Assembly (NCBI GenBank): GCA_903837605.1
Contig: CAILVF010000059.1
Location: 1 to 64,000 of the forward strand
DNA: 64,000 bases
Source: an uncultured Bacteroidales bacterium
GTDB taxonomy: Bacteria > Bacteroidota > Bacteroidia > Bacteroidales > FEN-979
Reading direction: 5' to 3'
Shown: positions 8,488 through 15,212 of the stretch, piece after piece
Position numbering within the stretch: the stretch's first letter is position 1
Layout of the letters: the number at the start of each line of letters is the position of its first letter
The notes under the pieces: model-generated
What the model saw: the letters and a program-made list of their open reading frames with translations, nothing else
Told to the model about the DNA's origin: nothing
The model's database searches: none
Program-made: the position numbers and the translations under genes

Positions 8488-10255
8488 TATGCTCAATTAG
8501 TTTTTTTTCGCTGATCTTTTTATTCAGAAATTCGGATCCTTCTCCCTTTGTTTTAGCCTTATTCCAGTATTCGAGCGCTTTCTCGGGTTCTCCAAGCTTA
8601 TACAGCACATCGCCATAATGTTCAAGGACCTCGCTGCTGACGTTTTCTTTATCTTCCAGTGCTTTCCCTATCCATTTTTTTGCCTCTTTTGTTTTTCCCA
8701 GTTTATACAGGACCCAGCCATAGGTATCTTCAAAGGAAGAATTGGCAGTATCGAGTTCAACGGCTTTTTTGGCCATTTTCTCAGCCCTTTCCAGTTCTGT
8801 TCCCCTGACTGAAAGGTAATAGGCGAAATTATTAAGGACGTATGGATTATTGTCTTTTGCTTTTAAGGATTTCTCATAAGCTTTGTCTGACTCTTCGGTA
8901 TTTTTCAGGGAATGCCAGGCATCTCCCAGGTACATGTAAAACTGCGCAAGAAGGTCATCATTGTTGACCACAAGCTTCACCCCGTATTCAAGGACTTTAA
9001 TTCCATCTTCATATTTTTTCATCTGGACTGCTCCCAGCCCGGTGAACAGGTAAACGATGCTCTGGTCTGGAAACAGTTCAATGGCCTTTTTACCATGATC
9101 ATACAGGGCCTGGTATTCGCCAAGCTGGAGTTCAAGGCGGAGAAGCTCCTCCCATACAACATACTTGCTTGAATCAAGGCTGATAACCTTTAAAAAGGCA
9201 TCCCTGGCTTCAGCATACTTTTTATCCTGTGACAGCAGGTCACCGTAAATCGACCATGCTTTCGGATTATCGGAATGAGTCCTGATCATAATGCGCGAAA
9301 GTTCAAAAGCTTGTTCCTTAAGCTGATCGTAGATCTGGTTGATGGTGTAAAAAGAGAGCAAAATAGTCACCTTGGTATCCACATCAAGGTTTGGGTTTGC
9401 GAAGCCAAGTTTAAGTTCTTCAAATGCTTTTTCCTTATTCCCGGTCTTACGGTAATAATCGGCCATCGACATATGGATATAAGGATTGTTCGGATCTTTC
9501 TCTGCCACCCGCTTATAGAGCTCAAGGGCTTTAGCCTGTTGGTTGTTGCCCATGTAGAACTCAGCGAGCATAGAAAGGTAGCGCGGTTCATCGGGGAAAG
9601 CGTTTATCAGTCCCTGCAGCTCTGCTTCAGCTTTTGCAATATTCCCGAGGTGAAGGTAGATTTTCTCTTTCTGAAGCGAGATCTCCTCATTTTCCCCGGC
9701 CTTTTCTTCAATCACGTCGTATGTTTCAGCGGCTTTTTTTTCTTCTCCCACATTGAGGTAAAGTGCCGCAAGCTCAAAATAATAATCCAGTTCCGCAGGG
9801 TATTTTTTTACCAGGTTCTCATAAATGCCCACTGCTTCTTTATCCTTTTTGATCTGCTGGCATACCTCGGCAAGAAAGATCTGGAAGTATTTATTTTCAG
9901 GATCAAGGCTGATGGCATCCTTCAGAAGGTCGTATGCTTCTTCGTATTTCTCACTGGCCGCAAGCAGCCTGGCGAGTTCAAATTTTCCCGTTGCATCTTC
10001 GGGGTAATGCTGTACATAGGATGTGAACAACTGCAAAGCTTTATCGGTATTCCCAAGCAAAGCTTCCTTCTTGGCATCAAGAAGGAGGGCTGTATTTTCA
10101 TTATCGGCAAGGGATTTGTCGCCTGAATGCTTTCTCCCGTGTTTTATCCTGCCTGAATCAGGTTCTTCGCTGCGGATCGTCAACGGTGGGCTGGCGACGG
10201 CGCCGAGGCAGGCCAGGAGAAAAATATACGCTATTATAATTTTTTTAAGCTTCAT
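8474..10255 (-). CDS. tetratricopeptide repeat protein, periplasmic
   Basis: 593 residues with a signal peptide (MKLKKIIIAYIFLLACLGAVASP) and some 13-15 TPR units from residue ~50 to the end, recognisable by the W/L-G-Y-A-P spacing (for example LFTSYVQHYPEDATGKFELA and NNFAYYLSVRGTELERAEKM). The ATG at 10255 is chosen over the GTG at 10276 because the signal peptide starts there. TPRs mediate protein-protein contacts; no enzyme domain is present. The last bases overlap the start of the DUF4292 gene, so the two are translationally coupled. It probably acts in the periplasm in envelope assembly (inference from neighbours). Confidence 0.85.
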   Translation of the reverse strand: MKLKKIIIAYIFLLACLGAVASPPLTIRSEEPDSGRIKHGRKHSGDKSLADNENTALLLDAKKEALLGNTDKALQLFTSYVQHYPEDATGKFELARLLAASEKYEEAYDLLKDAISLDPENKYFQIFLAEVCQQIKKDKEAVGIYENLVKKYPAELDYYFELAALYLNVGEEKKAAETYDVIEEKAGENEEISLQKEKIYLHLGNIAKAEAELQGLINAFPDEPRYLSMLAEFYMGNNQQAKALELYKRVAEKDPNNPYIHMSMADYYRKTGNKEKAFEELKLGFANPNLDVDTKVTILLSFYTINQIYDQLKEQAFELSRIMIRTHSDNPKAWSIYGDLLSQDKKYAEARDAFLKVISLDSSKYVVWEELLRLELQLGEYQALYDHGKKAIELFPDQSIVYLFTGLGAVQMKKYEDGIKVLEYGVKLVVNNDDLLAQFYMYLGDAWHSLKNTEESDKAYEKSLKAKDNNPYVLNNFAYYLSVRGTELERAEKMAKKAVELDTANSSFEDTYGWVLYKLGKTKEAKKWIGKALEDKENVSSEVLEHYGDVLYKLGEPEKALEYWNKAKTKGEGSEFLNKKISEKKLIEHNEKE

Positions 10256-10307
10256 TTCTTTTATTAATTCAACCACTTGTTGTTTGGTTACTGGTGGTTA
10301 TTCACTA

Positions 10308-10412
10308 GTCCCTGCTCCCTGCTCCCTGTTCCCTGTTCCCTGCTCCCTGCTCCCTGTTCCCTGCTCCCTGCTCCCTGTTCCCCGTTCCCTGTTCCCCGTT
10401 CCCCGTTCCCTG
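10308..10412. repeat. 15-unit heptanucleotide tandem array (YTCCCYG)
   Basis: Fifteen consecutive 7-bp units fit the consensus YTCCCYG (variants CTCCCTG, TTCCCTG, TTCCCCG) with the first unit GTCCCTG. It is flanked by single units TTCACTA (10301-10307) and TTCACTT (from 10413), words also found in the arrays at 12388 and 49963. The array fills the gap between dut, whose stop lies at 10414-10416, and the TPR gene. Open frames read through it on either strand are artefacts of the missing stop codons. Confidence 0.9.
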
Positions 10413-10413
10413 T

Positions 10414-10848
10414 TCACTTCTCCCCCGTATGCCCAAATCCCCCGGCCCCCCTGCTTGTTTCTTCCAGTTTATCCACCTGCGTCCATTCAGCCTGCTGGTG
10501 AGCTGCAATGATCATTTGTGCAATCCTGTCACCGTCCTTAACCACGAAATCCTCATTAGATAAGTTAATGAGAATGACTTTGATCTCACCCCTGTAATCG
10601 GCATCTATCGTGCCCGGGGTATTCAGTACAGTAACGCCTTTTTTAATGGCCAGGCCGCTGCGGGGCCTTACCTGGGCTTCAAACCCCAGCGGGAGTTCAA
10701 TGAATAATCCTGTAGGGACCAATGCTCTTTCGAGGGGTTTCAGAACCATATCGCCGGCGATAAAAGCCCTGAGGTCCATGCCTGCTGAAGCCATGGTTTC
10801 ATAAGCCGGCAAAGGATGGTGGGAATTGTTTACTATCCTGATTCTCAT
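10414..10848 (-). CDS. dut: deoxyuridine 5'-triphosphate nucleotidohydrolase (dUTPase)
   Basis: A 144-residue trimeric-type dUTPase, which hydrolyses dUTP to dUMP and PPi and so keeps uracil out of DNA and feeds dTMP synthesis. All five family motifs are visible: ASAGMDLRA (motif 1), [11 protein letters not shown] (2), [11 protein letters not shown] (3, with the catalytic Asp), GDRIAQMII (4) and the Gly-rich C-terminal arm [10 protein letters not shown] (5). The length is normal. It lies 33 bp beyond the flippase gene's end in the same direction, has its own -7 box, and is followed directly by a heptamer array. Confidence 0.97.
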   Translation of the reverse strand: MRIRIVNNSHHPLPAYETMASAGMDLRAFIAGDMVLKPLERALVPTGLFIELPLGFEAQVRPRSGLAIKKGVTVLNTPGTIDADYRGEIKVILINLSNEDFVVKDGDRIAQMIIAAHQQAEWTQVDKLEETSRGAGGFGHTGEK

Positions 10849-10864
10849 AGGGAATTTTGAGGTG

Positions 10865-10872
10865 CAAAGGTA
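10865..10872 (-). promoter_or_regulatory. -7 promoter box for dut
   Basis: TACCTTTG on the minus strand matches the Bacteroidetes sigma-AB -7 consensus TAnnTTTG and lies 16 bp before the dut ATG. The leader would be only about ten bases. Confidence 0.6.
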
Positions 10873-10881
10873 ATAAAAATC

Positions 10882-12381
10882 TCAATCGGGGGCCTTGGAA
10901 AGGCGGGGCTTTTCGACCAGGAAAGCAGTAAGCAGGAAAACCATAAGCAATCCGGTATGAAACAGGATGCGGAATACGGGATGCGGAATGCGGAGATAGA
11001 AGCTGATTATGTAAAGAAGCAGTGCCAGCCCTGTGTAGCCAATGGCTTTCCCGATTCTGTAAGGAACCGGGTAATATTTTTGTCCGAGCAGGTAAGCGAT
11101 CAGCATCATTGACCCGTAGCAGATAAACGTAGCCCAGGCCGAACCAACATACCCGTGAATGAAATGGTCGGGGCTGAGAGGGATCCACCAGAAGTTCAAA
11201 GCCAGTGTGATAACAGCTCCTATAAGGGAAAGCCAGGCGCCCCAAATCGTTTTCCCGGTAAGCTTGTACCAGATGGAAAGATTGTAATAGATTCCTAAAA
11301 AGATGTTGGCAAACATCAGAATGGGGATGACAGCCTTGCCTTCCCTGAAATCTTTTCCTATAAGGCGGATGAAGATATCGTCGAGATACAACATGGTGAC
11401 CAGGAATACCGTGGAGATTGCGATGATGAAATAATCCATGATACGGGCATAGGTCAGCCTGGCATCCTTCTCCCTGGCATGGGCAAAAAAGAAGGGCTCT
11501 GCGGCAAAACGGTATGCCTGCACGAATAAAGTGATCAGAATGGATATCTTGTAACAGGCGCTGTAGATCCCAACCTGTGCCTCTGTGAGTTCCCGCGAAT
11601 ACGGAAGCAGATATCTTAGCATGAGCCGGTCGAAAGTTTCATTAACCATCCCGGCAAGTCCAGCAAACAGTAACGGAAAAGCATAAAACAGCATCTGTTT
11701 CCATAATACCTTATGCATCTTCCATTTCATATTCAGCAGCATGGGCAATAGTAAAACAAGGGTAATTATGCTGGCAGCAAGGTTAGCGATGAAGACATAT
11801 TCTATACCCCAGTCGGGACGGTATACCAGGCATAAAACCCCATGGATTGAAGGATAATGCTGCCAGGCATACGGACAGGCTACAATGAAGAACAGGGTCA
11901 GTCCTATATTTGTAAAAATGTTGACCATTTTCAAAGTCGCGAACCTTGCAGCCTTATTTTGGGAGCGCAGCCTTGCAAACGGGATGGCAACCAGGGCGTC
12001 GAGACCGAGGATCCAGGCAAACCATATAACGTATTTTGCCTGCAGGGGATAATCTATCCATCCTGCAATGGTCCCTGAAAATACGCTGGCCAGGAAAATG
12101 AAAGAACCGGAAGTAAGCAGGAGTGAAATCATCCCGGTGCTGAAGACGCTGTCTTTATCCTCTTCTTTTTCACTGAAACGGAAAAATGCAGTTTCCATCC
12201 CATAGGTCAGTACCACCATCAGGAAAGAGGCATAGGAATAAAACACACTGATAGTGCCGTACTCGGCCTTTGAGAATATCCTCGTAAGCAGTATGACCAG
12301 GAGGTATTGCAGGAACCGTCCCAGGATCGTGGGGATCCCGTAAACAGCAGTTTGTGAGGCAAGGCGCTTGATTGACGACAT
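10882..12381 (-). CDS. polysaccharide/lipid-linked oligosaccharide flippase (Wzx/MATE-like)
   Basis: A 499-residue inner membrane protein with 12-14 hydrophobic helices. The N-terminus (KRLASQTAVYGIPTILGRFLQYLLVILLTR cut here to its sense) shows the GxxxxxGxxxxxxxP pattern of polysaccharide biosynthesis flippases (MVF superfamily), and FSKAEYG follows at the usual place. It probably flips an undecaprenyl-linked glycan or similar lipid across the inner membrane. The ATG at 12381 is unambiguous. The region encoding ~residues 462-487, near the C-terminus, is built of heptanucleotide units (10920-10996) and yields RIPHPVFRI-like sequence; this part may be an insertion. It is followed by dut, a neighbourhood common in Bacteroidetes. 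Confidence 0.85.
   Translation of the reverse strand: MSSIKRLASQTAVYGIPTILGRFLQYLLVILLTRIFSKAEYGTISVFYSYASFLMVVLTYGMETAFFRFSEKEEDKDSVFSTGMISLLLTSGSFIFLASVFSGTIAGWIDYPLQAKYVIWFAWILGLDALVAIPFARLRSQNKAARFATLKMVNIFTNIGLTLFFIVACPYAWQHYPSIHGVLCLVYRPDWGIEYVFIANLAASIITLVLLLPMLLNMKWKMHKVLWKQMLFYAFPLLFAGLAGMVNETFDRLMLRYLLPYSRELTEAQVGIYSACYKISILITLFVQAYRFAAEPFFFAHAREKDARLTYARIMDYFIIAISTVFLVTMLYLDDIFIRLIGKDFREGKAVIPILMFANIFLGIYYNLSIWYKLTGKTIWGAWLSLIGAVITLALNFWWIPLSPDHFIHGYVGSAWATFICYGSMMLIAYLLGQKYYPVPYRIGKAIGYTGLALLLYIISFYLRIPHPVFRILFHTGLLMVFLLTAFLVEKPRLSKAPD
10920..10996. repeat. heptamer-based array inside the flippase gene
   Basis: Eleven 7-bp units can be read: GGAAAGC, AGTAAGC, AGGAAAA, four diverged units, then GCGGAAT, ACGGGAT, GCGGAAT and GCGGAGA with ACAGGAT before them. 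The same words (AGGAAGC-type first arm, AATCCGG centre, GGAAT/GGGAT-type second arm) occur at 25644-25713. The second arm is in the opposite orientation there. The reading frame is intact. Confidence 0.65.
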
Positions 12382-12387
12382 TCGTTG

Positions 12388-12463
12388 GTGAATTGTGACT
12401 GGTGACTAGTGACTAGTGAAGGTGAATGATAACTATTCACTGTTCACTGTTCACTGTTCACTG
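12388..12463. repeat. two-armed heptamer repeat between divergent genes
   Basis: Left arm: GTGAATT, GTGACTG, GTGACTA, GTGACTA, GTGAAGG. Centre: TGAATGA then TAACTA. Right arm: TTCACTG four times, then TTTAAG. The arms are roughly inverted (GTGAAT and ATTCAC pair around the centre). The copy at 49963-50017 has the same order of parts. It lies just upstream of the flippase start and 50 bp from the RNase H start. Confidence 0.85.
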
Positions 12464-12489
12464 TTTAAGTAAGTGTTCAAAATTAATCA

Positions 12490-12497
12490 TATTTTTG
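12490..12497 (+). promoter_or_regulatory. -7 promoter box for the RNase H gene
   Basis: TATTTTTG matches TAnnTTTG and ends 16 bp before the ATG, implying a very short leader. Confidence 0.5.
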
Positions 12498-12513
12498 GGC
12501 TGATAAAGAAACG

Positions 12514-13146
12514 ATGCCAAAGTCAAAATATTACGTCGTCTGGAATGGACGGAACCCGGGGATCTACGAGGGTTGGGACAAATGCAGGGAGCAGGTTGCC
12601 GGCTTTAACGGTGCAAAGTTCAAGGGATTTCCCACGAAAGACCTTGCCCTTAGTGCATTCAGCGACGATCCCCGTAAGTATATGGAGAAAGGGCTTCAGT
12701 CCCCTAAGAAAATACTCTGCAGCAATCCCCTGGTAGGCGAACCTGTTGCCGACAGCATCTGCGTAGATGCAGCCTGCAGCGGGAACCCGGGTGTGCTTGA
12801 ATACCGTGGCGTTGATACAGCTTCAGGCGCCGAACTTTTCAGGGTAGGTCCCTTCCCTGAAGGAACCGTAAACATTGGAGAATTCCTTGCAGTGGTCCAT
12901 GCCCTGGCCTACCTGAAACAAAGGGATTCCGACTGGCCTGTTTATTCCGATTCCCGCACAGCAATTGCATGGCTCAGGAAACGTGCAATCAATACGAAAC
13001 TTGAAGTTTCGGATAAAAACCGGGAGCTTTTCAAACTTGTGGAACGCGCCCTGAACTGGCTCAGGAACAACACCTGGAAGAACCAGGTTAAAAAATGGGA
13101 AACTGAATACTGGGGCGAGATCCCTGCCGATTTCGGGAGGAAATAA
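12514..13146 (+). CDS. ribonuclease H with N-terminal viroplasmin/hybrid-binding domain
   Basis: 210 residues. Residues 3-50 form the small caulimovirus viroplasmin/RNase H1 hybrid-binding domain (YYVVWNGRNPGIYEGWDKC and the FKGFPTKDLA end). Residues ~78-210 form the RNase H fold, with acidic catalytic positions D85 (VDAACSGNPG), E123 (IGEFLAVVHAL), D146 (YSDSRTA) and D206 (IPADFGR). By family knowledge it degrades the RNA strand of RNA-DNA hybrids such as R-loops and primers. The C-terminal segment is VKKWETEYWGEIPADFGRK; the basic handle seen in E. coli RNase HI is absent, as in other proteins with the viroplasmin domain. It is transcribed away from the flippase gene. Confidence 0.9.
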   Translation: MPKSKYYVVWNGRNPGIYEGWDKCREQVAGFNGAKFKGFPTKDLALSAFSDDPRKYMEKGLQSPKKILCSNPLVGEPVADSICVDAACSGNPGVLEYRGVDTASGAELFRVGPFPEGTVNIGEFLAVVHALAYLKQRDSDWPVYSDSRTAIAWLRKRAINTKLEVSDKNRELFKLVERALNWLRNNTWKNQVKKWETEYWGEIPADFGRK

Positions 13147-13184
13147 AGATTTTTCCTTTTTTTAATTCAATTCCTTTTTTTCAC

Positions 13185-13192
13185 TACCTTTG
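13185..13192 (+). promoter_or_regulatory. -7 promoter box for the PAS gene
   Basis: TACCTTTG matches TAnnTTTG, 44 bp before the ATG. Confidence 0.5.
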
Positions 13193-13235
13193 AAGATAGT
13201 CCGGTAATTATCCCTCTTTCACCTTTGCCTTCTCA

Positions 13236-13787
13236 ATGTCCAGTGCTGATGACATCTTAGATTCCGAGATCCTGCGCCAAAGAGCGGAAGATCTGCTGAA
13301 AAATAAATTAAAAAAAACGGTTTCGCCGCTCTCTGAAGCCGATATCCTTAAACTTGTTCACGAACTGGAGGTGCACCAGATAGAACTTGAATTACAAAAT
13401 GATGAACTCCTGGTAGCAAAAATATCCGCCCAGCGTGCAGCCGAAAATTATATTGACATGTTTGACTTTGCCCCTGAGAGCTACCTGATCCTTTCAGAAC
13501 AGGGAAGGATCAGGGCGATCAACCTGCAAGGGGCTAAAATGCTCGGCAAAGAGCGTTTGTATTTACAGGGCGCCTCTCTCTTATCACACCTTGAAACTGA
13601 AAGCAAGTTGATCTTTAACAACTTCCTTGCAAAAACATTTAAGAGCAACAACAAGGAAACATGCGAAGTCATCCTGTTAAGCGAAGGCCATAAAGTCAGA
13701 GTCAGGCTTTCAGGCGTCGTCAAGGCACATAATGATCAATGCCATCTGATTATGATGGAGATTCCTACCGGTTTCGAAAGGAAGTGA
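13236..13787 (+). CDS. stand-alone PAS-domain protein
   Basis: A 183-residue soluble protein. Residues ~5-70 form the helical linker usually found before PAS domains in large kinases (ILRQRAEDLL and the ADILKLVHELEVHQIELELQ type helix). Residues ~72-175 are one PAS domain (YIDMFDFAPESYLILSEQGRIR). There is no histidine kinase, cyclase or DNA-binding output. It may sense a small molecule and act by protein-protein contact, or be the stable remnant of a longer kinase. The stop is directly followed by an octamer array shared with yraN. Function not assignable. Confidence 0.75.
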   Translation: MSSADDILDSEILRQRAEDLLKNKLKKTVSPLSEADILKLVHELEVHQIELELQNDELLVAKISAQRAAENYIDMFDFAPESYLILSEQGRIRAINLQGAKMLGKERLYLQGASLLSHLETESKLIFNNFLAKTFKSNNKETCEVILLSEGHKVRVRLSGVVKAHNDQCHLIMMEIPTGFERK

Positions 13788-13790
13788 TTA

Positions 13791-13822
13791 CGGGATAGCT
13801 GGATTACTGGACAGCTGGATAT
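13791..13822. repeat. octanucleotide array between the PAS gene and yraN
   Basis: Four 8-bp units, GGGATAGC, TGGATTAC, TGGACAGC and TGGATATT. They are the reverse complement of the ATCCAGNN units found at 14215-14262 on the other side of yraN. The array fills the gap between the two convergent stop codons. Confidence 0.75.
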
Positions 13823-13823
13823 T

Positions 13824-14183
13824 TTAGACGGGATAAAAGGCATCGGGGATGTGCCGGATCTCAGAACCATGCTCATCAGCAATCACAGAAATAACGTCAA
13901 ACCTCACTTCCCCCTGAAATGCCCTGAATTTCACATAGGCATTGGCTGCCCTGATCAGATGTTTTTGCTTTGAAAGTGTTACCCATTGCTCAGGTTCACC
14001 AAAAAAAAGGGTGTTCCGGGTTTTAACTTCAACGATCACCAGCGTTTTTCCGTCAATGGCAACTATGTCGAGCTCGGCTTTTCCTGCCCTGAAATTCCTT
14101 GCCAGGAGGTTATACCCTTTTGAGAGCAGGTATTCTGCTGCGAGTTCTTCACCCTTTTTACCGAGTTCGTAGGACTTCGACAT
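13824..14183 (-). CDS. yraN: YraN/UPF0102 family putative endonuclease-like protein
   Basis: 119 residues, the usual family length. The PD-(D/E)xK-like core is visible: ELDIVAIDG (D39) followed by VIVEVKTR (E52, K54), preceded by GKKGEELAAEYLLSKGY. The family is almost universal in bacteria and resembles Holliday-junction resolvase folds, but its reaction is not established. The gene is flanked on both sides by inverted copies of an octamer array. It lies 77 bp downstream of the LD-carboxypeptidase stop and may be co-transcribed with it. Confidence 0.92.
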   Translation of the reverse strand: MSKSYELGKKGEELAAEYLLSKGYNLLARNFRAGKAELDIVAIDGKTLVIVEVKTRNTLFFGEPEQWVTLSKQKHLIRAANAYVKFRAFQGEVRFDVISVIADEHGSEIRHIPDAFYPV

Positions 14184-14214
14184 TGTTTTTGATTATTTGG
14201 CCCGGATGCCCTAT

Positions 14215-14262
14215 ATCCAGCTATCCAGTAATCCAGTTATCCAGCAATCCAGCTATCCAGCT
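14215..14262. repeat. six-unit octanucleotide array (ATCCAGNN)
   Basis: Six perfect-period 8-bp units (ATCCAGCT, -TA, -TT, -CA, -CT, -CT) fill the gap between yraN and the LD-carboxypeptidase gene, whose stop (14261-14263) overlaps the last unit. The inverted counterpart is at 13791-13822. Confidence 0.9.
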
Positions 14263-15160
14263 AAAACCCCAGCTCCACCTCCTCATCCACTATCAGTTTC
14301 ACCCGCCGGCCCAGGATCATGGCTACATTTTCAGGACCGTGCCCCGCGGGGAAATCAAAACAAACCGGGTATTTGTATTCCTTAACTGCTTCGTAAATGA
14401 TCTGGTTGGCTGTTTTGCCAAAGGGGATAGTATTGTCTTTCATATCCTGCATGCTGCCGGCGACAAGGCCTTTGAGATCCCTGAGCATTCCGGCACGCTT
14501 CAGGCTCATCATCATACGGTCTATATGATAGAGATATTCGTCGAGATCTTCTAGAAACAGGATCTTTCCTTTAGTTTCGATCTGGGACTGAGATCCCATC
14601 AGGCTGTATAAGATCGACAGGTTCCCTCCTGCAAGGATTCCTTCGGAAGCGCCTGTGCGGTCAAGGGCGCCAAGCCGTTTGGCATAGATGATCTCTTCGC
14701 CGAACAATGCCTTCCTTAGTGTTTCAACGGAAGTCGCCCCAAGCCTGTTTTCAGGCATATTAACAGGCATGGTCGCATGCAGGGTTTCAACTCCGAAATG
14801 CCGGTGAATATGTGAATGCAGTACCGTCATATCACTGTATCCCACAATCCACTTCGGGTACCTCAGGAATTTCGTAAAATCAAGCTTGTCGATGATCCTC
14901 ACCGTGCCGTACCCTCCCCTGGCGCAAATTACAGCCCTGATCGAAACATCATCGAGCATAGTCTGCAAATCCTTCTGCCTCTGGGCATCGCTGCCTGCAA
15001 ACTGGTTTTCAATATTGAAAACATAGGATCCCAGTATGACTTCAAGCCCCCATTTCTGGAATAATTTCATTGACGGATGGACTTCTTCGAAAGAGATAGC
15101 CCTCCCCGGCGCAACAATTGCGATCCTGTCGCCTCTCTTCAGGTATGGTGGCTGAATCAT
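14261..15160 (-). CDS. S66 family LD-carboxypeptidase (LdcA/MccF-like)
   Basis: 299 residues from the ATG at 15160 (a GTG six bases upstream is less likely). The N-terminal MIQPPYLKRGDRIAIVAPGR and GSDAQRQKDLQTML are typical S66. The Ser-Glu-His triad fits: nucleophile S109 in VGYSDMTVLHSH, Glu in LFLEDLDEYLYHIDRM, and His in FPAGHGPENV. By family knowledge it removes the terminal D-Ala from murein tetrapeptides in the cytoplasm during recycling, or cleaves microcin C-type amides. No signal peptide is present. A TAnnTTTG box (minus strand) lies almost at the start codon. Confidence 0.92.
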   Translation of the reverse strand: MIQPPYLKRGDRIAIVAPGRAISFEEVHPSMKLFQKWGLEVILGSYVFNIENQFAGSDAQRQKDLQTMLDDVSIRAVICARGGYGTVRIIDKLDFTKFLRYPKWIVGYSDMTVLHSHIHRHFGVETLHATMPVNMPENRLGATSVETLRKALFGEEIIYAKRLGALDRTGASEGILAGGNLSILYSLMGSQSQIETKGKILFLEDLDEYLYHIDRMMMSLKRAGMLRDLKGLVAGSMQDMKDNTIPFGKTANQIIYEAVKEYKYPVCFDFPAGHGPENVAMILGRRVKLIVDEEVELGF

Positions 15161-15165
15161 ATGCA

Positions 15166-15173
15166 CAAATGTA
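15166..15173 (-). promoter_or_regulatory. -7 promoter box for the LD-carboxypeptidase gene
   Basis: TACATTTG on the minus strand matches TAnnTTTG and ends 5 bp before the ATG. Transcription would start at or next to the start codon, giving a leaderless or nearly leaderless mRNA. Confidence 0.5.
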
Positions 15174-15186
15174 AAAAATTGATTCG

Positions 15187-15194
15187 TATCTTTG
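15187..15194 (+). promoter_or_regulatory. -7 promoter box for metG
   Basis: TATCTTTG matches TAnnTTTG, 18 bp before the metG ATG, back to back with the box for the divergent LD-carboxypeptidase gene. Confidence 0.6.
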
Positions 15195-15212
15195 CCTCTT
15201 GTTTTACTGATT

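Noticed and set aside
9275..10126. 283-codon plus-strand frame opposite the TPR gene
   Set aside because: It lies wholly antisense to a clear TPR gene, and its Phe/Ile/Cys-rich translation is what the reverse strand of Glu/Lys/Ala-rich helices gives.
10308..10412. CRISPR-like array
   Set aside because: The unit is 7 bp without spacers and no cas gene is present.
10023..10511. Open frames of up to 162 codons through the heptamer array between dut and the TPR gene
   Set aside because: They exist because YTCCCYG repeats contain no stop codon in any frame; the translations are Pro/Cys/Ser repeats overlapping dut and the TPR gene on the other strand.
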